Assembly (NCBI GenBank): GCA_917880885.1
Contig: OU862916.1
Span: forward strand, 53,728,831 to 53,792,830
Origin: Limnephilus marmoratus
Taxonomy: Eukaryota > Arthropoda > Insecta > Trichoptera > Limnephilidae
Direction: 5' to 3'
Length of the DNA stretch: 64,000 nucleotides
Position 1 is the first letter of the stretch, and every line of letters begins with the position of its first letter. Shown here piece after piece: positions 55,571 through 64,000 of this stretch. Under the pieces are notes generated by a model. The model was not told where the DNA came from. It searched no databases and saw only the letters and a list, made by a program, of their open reading frames with translations. Both the position numbers and the translations under genes were made by a program.

Positions 55571-56020
55571 TAGCATAATAACTTTGGGGTATCATTATCA
55601 ATATAATGGAAATCAAATAACTTTGTTTAAACCACTATAACTATAATTAAGACAATGTCAATTTTAAAAAAAATGACAAAGAAGTATAGACAAATTTGAA
55701 AAATTAGAACAAAGACAAAAAATTAAAAATGAGTGGTTATTAATTTCTTAAAAAATCTCATAAAAGTAGTTATGTATATAAGTAAAATTAAATGTAAAAA
55801 TTATTTAAGGATGTATAAAATTGCGTTGAGATAATAAAAAAAACTTTTAAAACAAACAATTAAAACAGGTTGTCTAAATAACAAAATAAATAATTATAAT
55901 TATAGTATGTATTATTAAGAAAATAAATTTAAAAGAAAAAAACGTTTGGTTATTTATAATATTTAATTTACTGTTAACGCTTTTTCTAATTTCTAAATTA
56001 TCTAATTATATGCCCGTAGT
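55571..56020. other. Unassigned AT-rich spacer
   Basis: Very A/T-rich; no supported gene. Confidence 0.45.
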
Positions 56021-57183
56021 GTTAGTATCAGGGCTGGGCAGTATTTGAATTACTTGTATTTGAAATACAAATACGTATTTTGTATTTGCATTTCAATTAC
56101 TTCCTAACAATGTATTTTGTAATTGGTATTTCAATTACCTGCTGCTGAGGTATTTTGTAATTTGTATTTCAAATACTTATGGCTTCAAAATACATTTTCA
56201 AATACATTAAGCGATCTTAAAAATGACAGTGAAAAATAATCTAACATAGATAATACGTAGAGTAAAAACGCTAGAATCCTGTACTATTGTCCTATTGTCC
56301 TGTGCTATAACTAATGATTATTTGTAGTTTTCTTATCATTGCTTTATAATGTACTGTACATTTTTTTATGTCATGCTAGTTATTATTATTGTCATGTGCT
56401 ATAATAGCACTGTTATTGTACATTTTGTATCAAATTATATTAAACTTATCATTGCTTTGTATTGTACATTTTTGTATCATAGTATTAGATCAAGCACTAT
56501 AGGAATAATTTGACTGAATACTAGATTATTTTTAAGTTAATTACTGTAGAGCGCACTTGAAGTGAAATAACACAAAACTGCGCTATACAAATGTCATCTA
56601 TGTATATAAAAATGAATTCTGGTTTCCCTTGGTCATATTATATTATATATTATTATATATCTTGGTATATTATTCATTTTGTTTTAAGCTTTCTTATACT
56701 TTCTAGAAGGTTCTTACGGAAAGAAAAATTAAGAAAATTACGCAGAAAATTGGATAATTTCAGAAAACTTGATGACTATTTTAACTTCGCACGTTTGACA
56801 GTTCGCGCGTTTATAAAATTGAATTTAGCAGGCCGCTGTTTTTTTTGTAACAAACGAATTGTCTATGGCTTTTTTACTATAGATATTTTAAATAGGTACC
56901 TATGTTAGGTACCAGATTTGATTGCTTGTTCTTATAATAGGTAAGGGCACATACGACAATTTATTGCAACCAAAGGTTCTACCAAAACCAAATGTATTTT
57001 GTATTTTGTAATTTGTATTTTGTATTTGAAATTAAAAAATGGTTAAAATACTGTATTTTGTATTTCAAATACACGACTTGAAAGTATTTTGTATTTTGTA
57101 TTTTAAATACATCAGTAAAAGTATTTTGTAATTTGTATTTCAATTACAGCAAAGCATGTATTTTGCCCAGCCCTGGTTAGTAT
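56021..57183. mobile_element. hAT-type element with 8-bp target duplication
   Basis: The element 56029-57175 (1147 bp) has termini CAGGGCTGGGCA in inverted orientation and GTTAGTAT directly duplicated at 56021-56028 and 57176-57183. Several hundred bases at each end are built from GTATTTTGTATTTC-type subrepeats in inverted array. A family E motif lies at 56545-56588. The 105-codon frame 56591-56908 (basic, with a hydrophobic N-terminus and a CFFC pair) has no hAT transposase motif and I do not call it a gene. It is most likely non-autonomous. Confidence 0.85.
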
Positions 57184-57210
57184 GTAAAATTTTAAGACCT
57201 TTCTTAATAT

Positions 57211-57240
57211 CAAAAGAATGACAAACATGTCATTCTTTTG
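57211..57240. repeat. Perfect 13-bp palindrome
   Basis: CAAAAGAATGACA and TGTCATTCTTTTG are separated by a 4-base loop AACA. It lies between the hAT element and family C copy 5; no function can be assigned. Confidence 0.7.
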
Positions 57241-57605
57241 TTAATGATTTTCATTGTATTTCATCACCTTTATAAAACAGTTTTTAGTTGTTCTAACACA
57301 GCAAACTTATTTTGTGGCACCATTTTGATTTAAATTAATAAATTACTTTGTTTTTACCACTTTTATTGTTTACAAAACCAACATGACATGTATCAATAAA
57401 AAACCCTGAAGAAGTGAGCATTGCTCACGAAACATGTTGGTTTTGTAAACAATAAAAGTAGTAAAAACGAAGTAATTTATTAATTTAAAACAGTTTTTAG
57501 TTTTCTGATATGTTTAGAAGTATTCCATTTATTTGGATTTTATTGCATAACGGAAATTATTGCATGACCTTTTGAAAACATACACCGGATTCCCGAGGGG
57601 TTAAA
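57241..57605 (+). repeat. Family C repeat copy 5, split by a Penelope-derived insertion
   Basis: 'GTATTTCATCACCTTTATAA' (57255-57274) matches family C before the insertion. 'AGTATTCCATTTATTTGGAT' (57518-57537) and 'TTTTATTGCATAACGGAAAT' match it after. Confidence 0.65.
57274..57502 (+). mobile_element. Short palindromic Penelope-derived insertion with 16-bp target duplication
   Basis: AAAACAGTTTTTAGTT is directly repeated at 57274-57289 and 57487-57502. Arms 57331-57385 and 57433-57487 are 55-base inverted repeats with two mismatches. The loop side holds a complete hammerhead-like motif: stem I AAAACC (57400-57405) / GGTTTT (57439-57444), CTGAAGA (57406-57412), extra A, stem II GTGAGC/GCTCAC, GAAA (57429-57432), self-complementary CATG and TT. 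About 40 unique bases occupy the left end only. It has the same architecture as 55296-55554, with unrelated arm sequence. Confidence 0.75.
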
Positions 57606-58080
57606 TCCTTGAAGATTCATTAAATCACGTGTACGGTCTATTAACCTGAGCGTTTTAACAAGATAAAGATTTCGATGATATATTTGAAGAAATAATCTTT
57701 AATTAGATGATAAGATACCATCCGGAGTTTTTTGGGTCATATGGTTTCAGCTAGAAGTACTGAGCACGTGGGCTCATTACTTAAATATCGGTATCAGAAT
57801 TTCTTCTCCTTGCTCGCCTTGGAGTTTTATCTTGTCAAGAAAAATTATTATTTATGTCTCCTAAAAAATTATTACGTAATCTGTTCACCTACGACTAGAG
57901 TTTAACCTCGTTTTTACTGTTATCTGCCTACTGGAACAGTCTGATGGAATGAAACATACTTATCAACAGGTAGTACTTCCGAACTTATTTACTTTTATAT
58001 CTATCTATATATTTGGTTTTAAAATATTATTTAACACCAGCGCGGTTATAATTGAAGCTGAGAGTATTAATAACATGCTA
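57606..58080. other. Unassigned spacer
   Basis: No supported gene or repeat. Confidence 0.45.
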
Positions 58081-58215
58081 CTTTTATTTTATTTATTTTT
58101 TATTTATTTATACATGCATATATATTACAAAACATTACACAATGAAACTTTGCCTGTCCAACTGGGAAGGATACCCGTTTCAGGACAGCCAAATTGTATA
58201 TTTAGTTCATAATAT
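58081..58215 (-). repeat. LINE-type tail with TTGACTGTCC-like hairpin, copy 3
   Basis: On the minus strand TTTGGCTGTCC and GGACAGGCAAA form the stem around CTGAAACGGG and CCTTCCCAGTT. The T-rich plus-strand run at 58080-58115 is the corresponding A tail. Sequence and layout agree with 13740-13885 and 24101-24475. Confidence 0.6.
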
Positions 58216-58799
58216 TACAAAGGAATGGAAATAGAAGTATATAAATGAAATAAAAATATAACCAACAAGAATTTAGTATAAAAATACAACCAACGAAAAT
58301 TTAAAAGTAAGTGGTCATAGGTTTGCAAAATTGCAACATTATCCATATTATTGTGTTTAACACCTAAGTACATTGACGTTAAGTATGTTTCGCTAGTGTC
58401 AAACTGATGTATCGATGGTACCTACCTCCTGTACCTCGCTCTGCCAGTTGCAGGAGTACGGAACCATCCAATTTTGAATTAAATATTTTAGGTAAAAAAA
58501 AATTAACAATTTTTTTTAATGAAATTGCAAAGGCCTTAAATTTAATTACATTAATAGTTTTCCAGGTTATTTTGGGGAACATTTGCAATTGCATAATTAG
58601 AATTAACACTTTTATACACCAACATATGATATAAGAATTTGAAATGCATTTATGACTATTTAATTTTTAATCAATGTACTATAATTTTTTAGAATTTCCT
58701 AAGTAATAGAAATTACCCATTTATAAACCAGAATATATGAACATAAATTTCCAATCTATTAAATTTCAAAACTTATTTTTAATATGTCTAGTCGTTATT
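58216..58799. other. Unassigned AT-rich spacer
   Basis: No supported gene; short frames on both strands around 58379-58634 are mutual shadows. Confidence 0.45.
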
Positions 58800-58887
58800 T
58801 TTCAAGAATCAAAAAACCGTCGTTATTTTACACGGATCAAAAAACAGAGCAAAAGGATATATTTTTTTGTGCAATAACATAAACTTT

Positions 58888-61856
58888 TTAGTACATATTA
58901 GGTATGTGAGATTGTGTTAACATATGTTCGCTCTCGACTCTCCCCATGTCCAGAAGCCAATTGCTAACCCATTTCCGTAAAGTGCTTGCACTTTTCAGTT
59001 TCCATGCATCAGGTATGACGTTGAACAATTTGGGCCCTAAGTAGGAGTATTGTCTTTGGGCATGTGATGTGTTTGTAGTAGGTGGAACTGCTGGATTCCT
59101 CCCTGCATGGCGGGTGTTGTGGAGATGATCAATGGATGAATAGTGGTGTCGGTGTTTTTGTGTATGTAAAATAATTTTTCTTATGTATAGTTGCCGTACA
59201 TCAAGAACTCGTATCTCTTCAAATAATAGATCACTAGGATACCTGAAGGGTTTCTTGAGGATGACCCTTAGAAGTGATTTTTGTGCTTTTGCTAAGGGAT
59301 CCATTATTGTTTTGGAACAGCCTCCCCAACCCAAGGATGCATATTCTAGCAACGAGTTACACAAGGCATGGTACATTTGTTTCATATCTTTTACGCAAAG
59401 AATATTTCTAACAGACATGAATAGATGAGTAAGTTTTCTGATCTTTGTGGAAGTTGAAACAATATGTTCGTCCCATCTCAGAGATTTATCTATTATGATT
59501 CCCAGATATTTTATACTATCGACACATTCTAAGTTTAAGCATTTACAATTGGTTTGGTCATTACAATGGTGTATAAGGATGTTGTGTATTTCTTTTGGTT
59601 TTCCTGCTTGAGTTGCGCTGAAACGGATGAATTTGGTTTTATCTAAGTTAAGAGTGAGGAGATTGTTGTCTAACCATTGTTTAACCTTGTTTAAACCTAC
59701 TTCCGCTTTACTGTGAACAACATTCCAGCTTTTGTCTTCAAATAATAGAACTGTGTCATCGGCAAAGGTGATAATGTGATCAGCAAAGGAACTGTTACAT
59801 AGATCATTTATATATATATATTGAATAAAAGAGGTCCTAAAGTGCTTCCTTGGGGTACACCGAATTTAATATTAGCTGAATCGCTTATAGTGTCGTTGAT
59901 AAGCACTCTTTGACTCCTATTATCTAAATAGCTACACAACAGCTTGAAGAGCTGACCTTGTATACCAATGCGCTGTAGTTTGTTCAACAGAATTTTGTGA
60001 GAGATAGTGTCGAATGCTTTGGCTAGATCCAGGAACAGCGCAATGCATTTTGTACCTCTATCTATGTTATTAGAGATAATTTTTGTCAATTTAGCAATGG
60101 CATTTTCAGTGCCTATACCTGGACGGAAACCGTATTGACAATTGGAAAGGATGTTATTGTTTTCTAGGTAGAGGCTGAGCCGATTCTTAACAATTTTCTC
60201 AATAATTTTAGATACAGAGTTGATCAAAGAAATCGGTCGGTAGTTATTGATCTGTGATTTATCCCCATTTTTGTGATGTAGAATAACAATTGATTGTTTT
60301 AAATGATTGGGGAATTTTCCGGAGTTAAAACTTAGATTACAAATGAACGTTATGGGTGATGCTATGGCGGATTTTATAATTTTTAACAGATTTGTAGAGA
60401 TCTTATCTGGGCCACACGCATTGGATGACTTAAGTTCGTCAATTGTTTTCCTCACTTCGTGTGACGTAGTTCGAATGTTATCGATTTTATGCTCGAGATT
60501 ACAGCCAGTTTTCTTAGCGAGATCAGCTTCAGTTGTGTTATTTTTATCTAGAATTTTTTTAGCTAGAGTAGTTCCTACTGACGTGAAATAGTTATTTGCA
60601 AAATTCACAATCTTTTTTAAATCTGTCGTGATAGTGTTATCAATGTGCAGTGATTTAATTTCCGATGATTTATTGATTTTGGTTTTTGTTATATTGCGAA
60701 ATGCTTCCCATAGCCTTTTTGGTGTATAGTTATTTTCGTAAATAATGTTTTTAAAATAGTTTTCTTTAGTTGAGATGATTAAATTTTTACACAAGTTTCT
60801 ATACTTTTTATATTGAGTTTGTAATATATTATTCTCAGGGCTCCTTTTCGCCTTTTTGTGGAGTTGGTTCCTTCTATGGATTGATTTAACAAGGCCAGGG
60901 GTGATCCATGGCGTTAGTTTTAATTGTTTATTAGGTATGAGTTTGTTACTAGTGTTTTGGGATATATAATCATTTAACTTGTTGATGAATTCCAACATTG
61001 CTGAGTCAGTATCCCTTTGGTCTAGAACGTTTTCCCATTTTTCTGAATTTAAGTCCTCAAGAAGATTGGAGTAGTTTATTCGAGGTATGTATTTAATTTT
61101 GTTTGCGGTGGGAGGCTTATTTTTAAAGCAGAGGGCTGTAGTGTAGTGGTCAGAAATTGTGGTGTGGATAACAAATGAGTCGATATGTTTAATTTTTTTT
61201 ACGTTAATATGGTCTAGACAAGATTTACTCGTACCCTGTTCTCGAGTAGGGCTGTGAATTGTCTGCGTGAACCCATTTTCCGTAAGCAGACATAGATAGT
61301 CTTCGGATTGACGGTGGTACTCCGGAATCGTATTAATATTTAAATCGCCTACAATTATTTGCCGATCTAATTGTTTTGAACTGTTGATGATTGATTGTAG
61401 AGAATTCAAAAAAGTGTCAATATTTTGGAATGAGGGTGATCTATAGATTGCGAAAATACATAAACTATTGTTCAATACAATTTTCATGCAGTTTGCTTGT
61501 GGTAGTAAAATTTCGTCGACTTGTGCTTGTATACCGTCTCTGATGTAAATTACAATTCCACTGGATTTATTTAAATATATGTTTGTGTGATGTTCTGAAT
61601 AATTGGGAATTACTTTTGAGGTGTACTCTTTATTTATCCAGCATTCTGATAAAATTATGACATCGAATGCGTAATTAAATTGATCTAGGAAAATTAGGAA
61701 ATCGTCAAGTTTGGATATGCTTCTTATGTTCTGATGTATAATTTTTAGACTGTATGAGCCCCACTTATAGTTTTTTATTTTATTCAGATCATCAATAATA
61801 TTCATGTTACAGAAAATACCTGAATGGTTACCAATATCACAAGTTAAATCAAACAT
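58888..61856 (-). pseudogene. LINE4 ORF2: EEP endonuclease-reverse transcriptase with a single TA-run frameshift
   Basis: 682 codons are open from ATG at 61856: endonuclease motifs HQNIRS, LSECW, IYRSPS, GDLNI, SCLDHI, SDHY; then RT motifs NNYRPISLIN, QYGFRPGIGT, FLDLAKAFDT and GVPQGSTLGP. At about 59810-59820 the expected FNIYINDL is broken because the TATATATA run encoding YI is two bases too long. Beyond it the shifted frame is continuous with no stop to 58888: FADDTVLLF (near 59760), CVDSIKYLGIII, YASLGWGG, 'VILKKPFRYPSDLLFEE'. Without the TA indel this would be a full-length protein of about 990 residues. Confidence 0.92.
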
Positions 61857-62263
61857 AATTAAAAGTTATTTGTATGTGAAATAGCGAACAGTGTTCCACT
61901 AATATATTGTTACATTTATAAACTATTCCCAATGTAATTGCATATATAGAAATAAATGTATGGAAATAAATTGACCGTAATTTGATAATATAATGCAGAA
62001 TGTTTAAAGTAACTGAAAGTAGTGATAACAAATTATTATATATATAAGGTAACAAAATAATAAGTGTAAATGAGCGAAACTGGGTGTGCTCGTACCTCCT
62101 TTGTGAAGTAAAATATTTAATTATCGTTAATCGATTTAAAAGTTGGTTAATAGTATAATGAAGATTGGTGAATTCGCTATCTCGCCGAGTTAACGATTTA
62201 TTGCATATACCTGGAAACGCGTGAGCCGGTACATACCTCGGTAGTTTGATTCTTTCAGTTGAA
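61857..62263 (-). other. LINE4 ORF1-ORF2 intergenic spacer
   Basis: About 400 bases between the two ORFs, far longer than the 29-base gap of LINE1. A 152-codon frame (62307-61849) spans it but has no recognisable motif and is AT-rich; I treat it as fortuitous. Confidence 0.5.
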
Positions 62264-63281
62264 TCACATAGCTGCGAGTTTGCGTTCATCGGATATGCAG
62301 ATTGCATTAGACCCCGTATCTCGTCTAACGTACACCTGACCCGCTTTCGTCCAAATGAATCGGTAACCTTTCGTTTTCGCTTCTTGTCTAGCCTTCCAAA
62401 ATAGTTGCTTGCCTCGAAATGTCAGCTGTTCGGAGACGTAGATCCTGGTACTCGGTCCCGCAATTCCAATGTTCGAGGTATTCAATTTGTCTTCCAAATT
62501 TGGGTTGTTTTTATTGTATGATTTCACATCCGCTAACAGCTGTTCTTTGGCTATGTTCGATTTTAGTTTGATTATAATTTCTCTCGGATGAATATTATTT
62601 GTTTTTTTTTGCTGCCCGATGAATAGCGTCTATGTCTTTGGTTTGGATGTTGGATTTAGTTTTTTGGCAAATGTTAAATACGACGTCTTGTAGTATTTCT
62701 CCTTTATTTTCTGGGATACCTCTGATTTCTAGGTTGTTGGCCTTTTGGGCCCGCTCCTGGAATTCAAGACAGTTCTCCAGTACAGTAATCCTGGCTTCCA
62801 AATCGATGTTTTTTTTTGTGAGCTCCTCATTCCTTGACTCAATTTCACGGATCCTGCCTAGGAAGTCTTCGTATTGTGCACTTATGAATTGAATGCTTTC
62901 TAGAATTTTATTGTTTTGTTCCATGATGTCATTTTGTTTTCTTTCGAGATTAGACGTCTTATCCAAGACTAACCCTTGCAGTTCTTCCAAGTTTGTCTGG
63001 GCCTGAGCGGTGGTCGTCGGTCCTTTATTGTTCAATTTTTTACCCGGCTCCAAAGGTTCGTTACCGCTAACTGATTCAGTTACACTTGTAGCGCTCGCCG
63101 TAGTTGTCTTCGTATTTTTGCACAGTTTACATTTCAGTTGGGCACGCCGTTCCTGAGTGAGTCTACGTAAACTGTTCTCAGTTATTCCCCCGCAGGCTAG
63201 ATGAAATGTTCCTTTGCATGCAGAGCACACAAAAATTGACTCCTCTGTTATTACTGGCTCCGGACAGATATTGCAGTGCAT
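62264..63281 (-). pseudogene. LINE4 ORF1: PHD finger, coiled coil and FP-like domain, one frameshift
   Basis: ATG at 63281. Residues 3-52 form a C4HC3-type zinc finger (CNIC, CSAC, FHLAC, CKLC), typical of PHD-bearing ORF1s in arthropod CR1-type elements. A Ser/Thr-rich linker follows, then a Glu/Asn/Lys-rich coiled coil (about 95-190), 'NNLEIRGIPENKGE' and 'DAIHRAAKKNK'. The frame then slips in a T run near 62600 (TTTTTTTTTT on the plus strand) and resumes with 'IIIKLKSNIAKEQLLADVKS', 'FWKARQEAKTKGYRFIWTKA' and 'GQVYVRR', the FP25K-like C-terminus, to the stop at 62264. The coiled coil and FP-like part parallel LINE1 and LINE2 ORF1. Confidence 0.88.
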
Positions 63282-63504
63282 TTTGTGAGTAAAAGTATGT
63301 GCTACCCGCGGTACACTTCAGTAATATTAAATTATTATTTTTTTGCTTTTACTGATTATCCTCAGTAGGTACGGTAAATCGATTATATTATGTTTATAGA
63401 TTTCAGATATTGGTGTCACGAATAGCGATCACTGCCGTTAACTTTCCGATTTTTGTGTTTTACCACTTAGTAATCACTTTAAAGAAGAGCAAAAATATTA
63501 TGAA

Positions 63505-64000
63505 CTAGCTACGATGACAATAAGATTTGATAATGTATTATATAGATATTGTTTGTCTCTGCGTGTCCTTTCCCATTGTCCCCGTTCCCCTTCCGCCTCG
63601 CCTTTCCCCCTCCCCTCTACCGCTTCAACCCACCGCCCGTGTCATCCTTCCGCATTCACTTTTCACTTTTTCCGCCTTCACCCCTCCCTCGACCACCCTC
63701 CCGCGAATCCCCCCCCCCCCTTCATTCCACTTAACTCCTACCAGATTCTCCTCCCCCGCACGCCTACCCACCCTGTCGCTAAACCACATTTACCTGGTCC
63801 CTTTTATAAAGTTCACCATGGTTGTTATTGGCTTCTGGTTTCACAATATGTCTTCCCAGGTCTCATCTCTCCTCTCTACTTCTCATTGGTACCGTGAAGA
63901 CTCCACGAGGAAAGATAGCCTCGCCATTTCTTAGTTCCCTGAAAGCCTCATGAAGGAGAGTCCACTCCACCTTGGTTCGCTGAAGTCCTCGAAGGGGGAC
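63505..64000 (-). mobile_element. Helitron relative of the 14.4-kb element, minus strand, runs off the window
   Basis: CTAGCT at about 63506 marks the minus-strand 3' end, followed on the plus strand by 'TATTGTTTGTCTCTGCGTGT' and CCTTTCCCAT. That is the reverse complement of the 3' part of the element ending at 15331. A long pyrimidine-rich tract (about 63580-63790) mirrors its purine-rich array. From 63800 the sequence (TACCTGGTCCC, TGGTACCGTGAAGAC) no longer resembles it. The terminal GTACC/CGGC segment is degraded. Confidence 0.55.

Larger units (their letters stand above)
58800..63500 (-). mobile_element. LINE4: nearly intact CR1/Jockey-like retrotransposon with PHD-finger ORF1
   Basis: Minus-strand order: 5' UTR (about 63500-63282), ORF1 (63281-62264, one frameshift), a roughly 400-base intergenic gap, ORF2 (61856-58888, one frameshift in a TA run), and an AT-rich 3' UTR. 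It is the least damaged LINE in the window. Its upstream edge lies next to a Helitron end at 63505. Boundaries are estimates. Confidence 0.88.

Noticed and set aside
56591..56908. 105-codon frame inside the hAT element
   Set aside because: No DDE or hAT dimerisation motif; basic composition follows local A-richness; part of the non-coding interior.
61849..62307. 152-codon frame between LINE4 ORF1 and ORF2
   Set aside because: AT-rich, hydrophobic, no motif, and overlaps both real ORFs; considered as an extra endonuclease like that of LINE3 but no EEP block is present.

Overview
This is an AT-rich animal window that reads as a gene-poor, transposon-dense intergenic stretch of an arthropod genome, most likely an insect. 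That placement is inferred from the mix of mobile elements (CR1/Jockey-like LINEs with baculovirus-FP-like or PHD-finger ORF1s, Helitrons ending CTAG, hAT MITEs, Penelope-like elements), not from any species marker. I found no host protein-coding gene, rRNA or CRISPR array that I can support. Essentially every supported coding region belongs to a retroelement or a Helitron.

Layout. 0-3.3 kb: repeat fragments, a hammerhead-like Penelope tail and a 5'-truncated LINE. 4-8.3 kb (+): a nearly full-length LINE (LINE1) with intact ORF1 and damaged ORF2. 8.3-9.3 kb: a 982-bp foldback element with a 7-bp target duplication, then a TA-flanked MITE. 10-30 kb: a patchwork of a recurring LINE 3'-end family ('family A', often with an upstream block 'D'), Helitrons (12.5, 14.4, 23.5 kb), an I-clade LINE fragment with RNase H (16 kb), hAT MITEs (18.8 and 21 kb), LINE tails, and a Penelope-like GIY-YIG fragment with its hammerhead-like tail (25.4 kb). 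30.4-31.7 kb (-): a Jockey-type reverse transcriptase. 33.3 kb: an RTE-like remnant. 33.7-36.1 kb: family A copies, one split by a hAT MITE. 36.1-39 kb: mostly unassigned. 39-43.6 kb (-): LINE2. 45.3-50.2 kb (-): LINE3, which has a CCHC gag-like ORF1 and an extra degenerate endonuclease ORF. 51.5-52.3 kb: a LINE 3' fragment. 53.7-54.4 kb (-): a Helitron keeping the end of its helicase. 55.3 and 57.3 kb: two short palindromic Penelope-derived insertions with 16-17 bp target duplications. 56-57.2 kb: a hAT element. 58.8-63.5 kb (-): LINE4, nearly intact. 63.5 kb to the end: a Helitron relative of the 14.4-kb element.

How the parts work together. The four long LINEs share one plan: a nucleic-acid-binding ORF1, an ORF2 with an AP-like (EEP) endonuclease followed by a reverse transcriptase, and a 3' UTR that in several families carries a compact hairpin. 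Their ORF1s fall into three architectures (coiled coil + FP-like C-terminus; PHD finger + coiled coil + FP-like C-terminus; CCHC gag) although the ORF2s look related. All have at least one disabling lesion. The short elements (MITEs, small Helitrons, palindromic Penelope derivatives) must depend on enzymes supplied elsewhere.

The observations most worth checking are the palindromic Penelope-derived mini-elements with hammerhead-like cores, the extra catalytically dead endonuclease ORF in LINE3, and a nested two-helix hairpin shared by the 3' UTRs of separate LINEs. Domain and clade names come from motif reading by eye without database searches.
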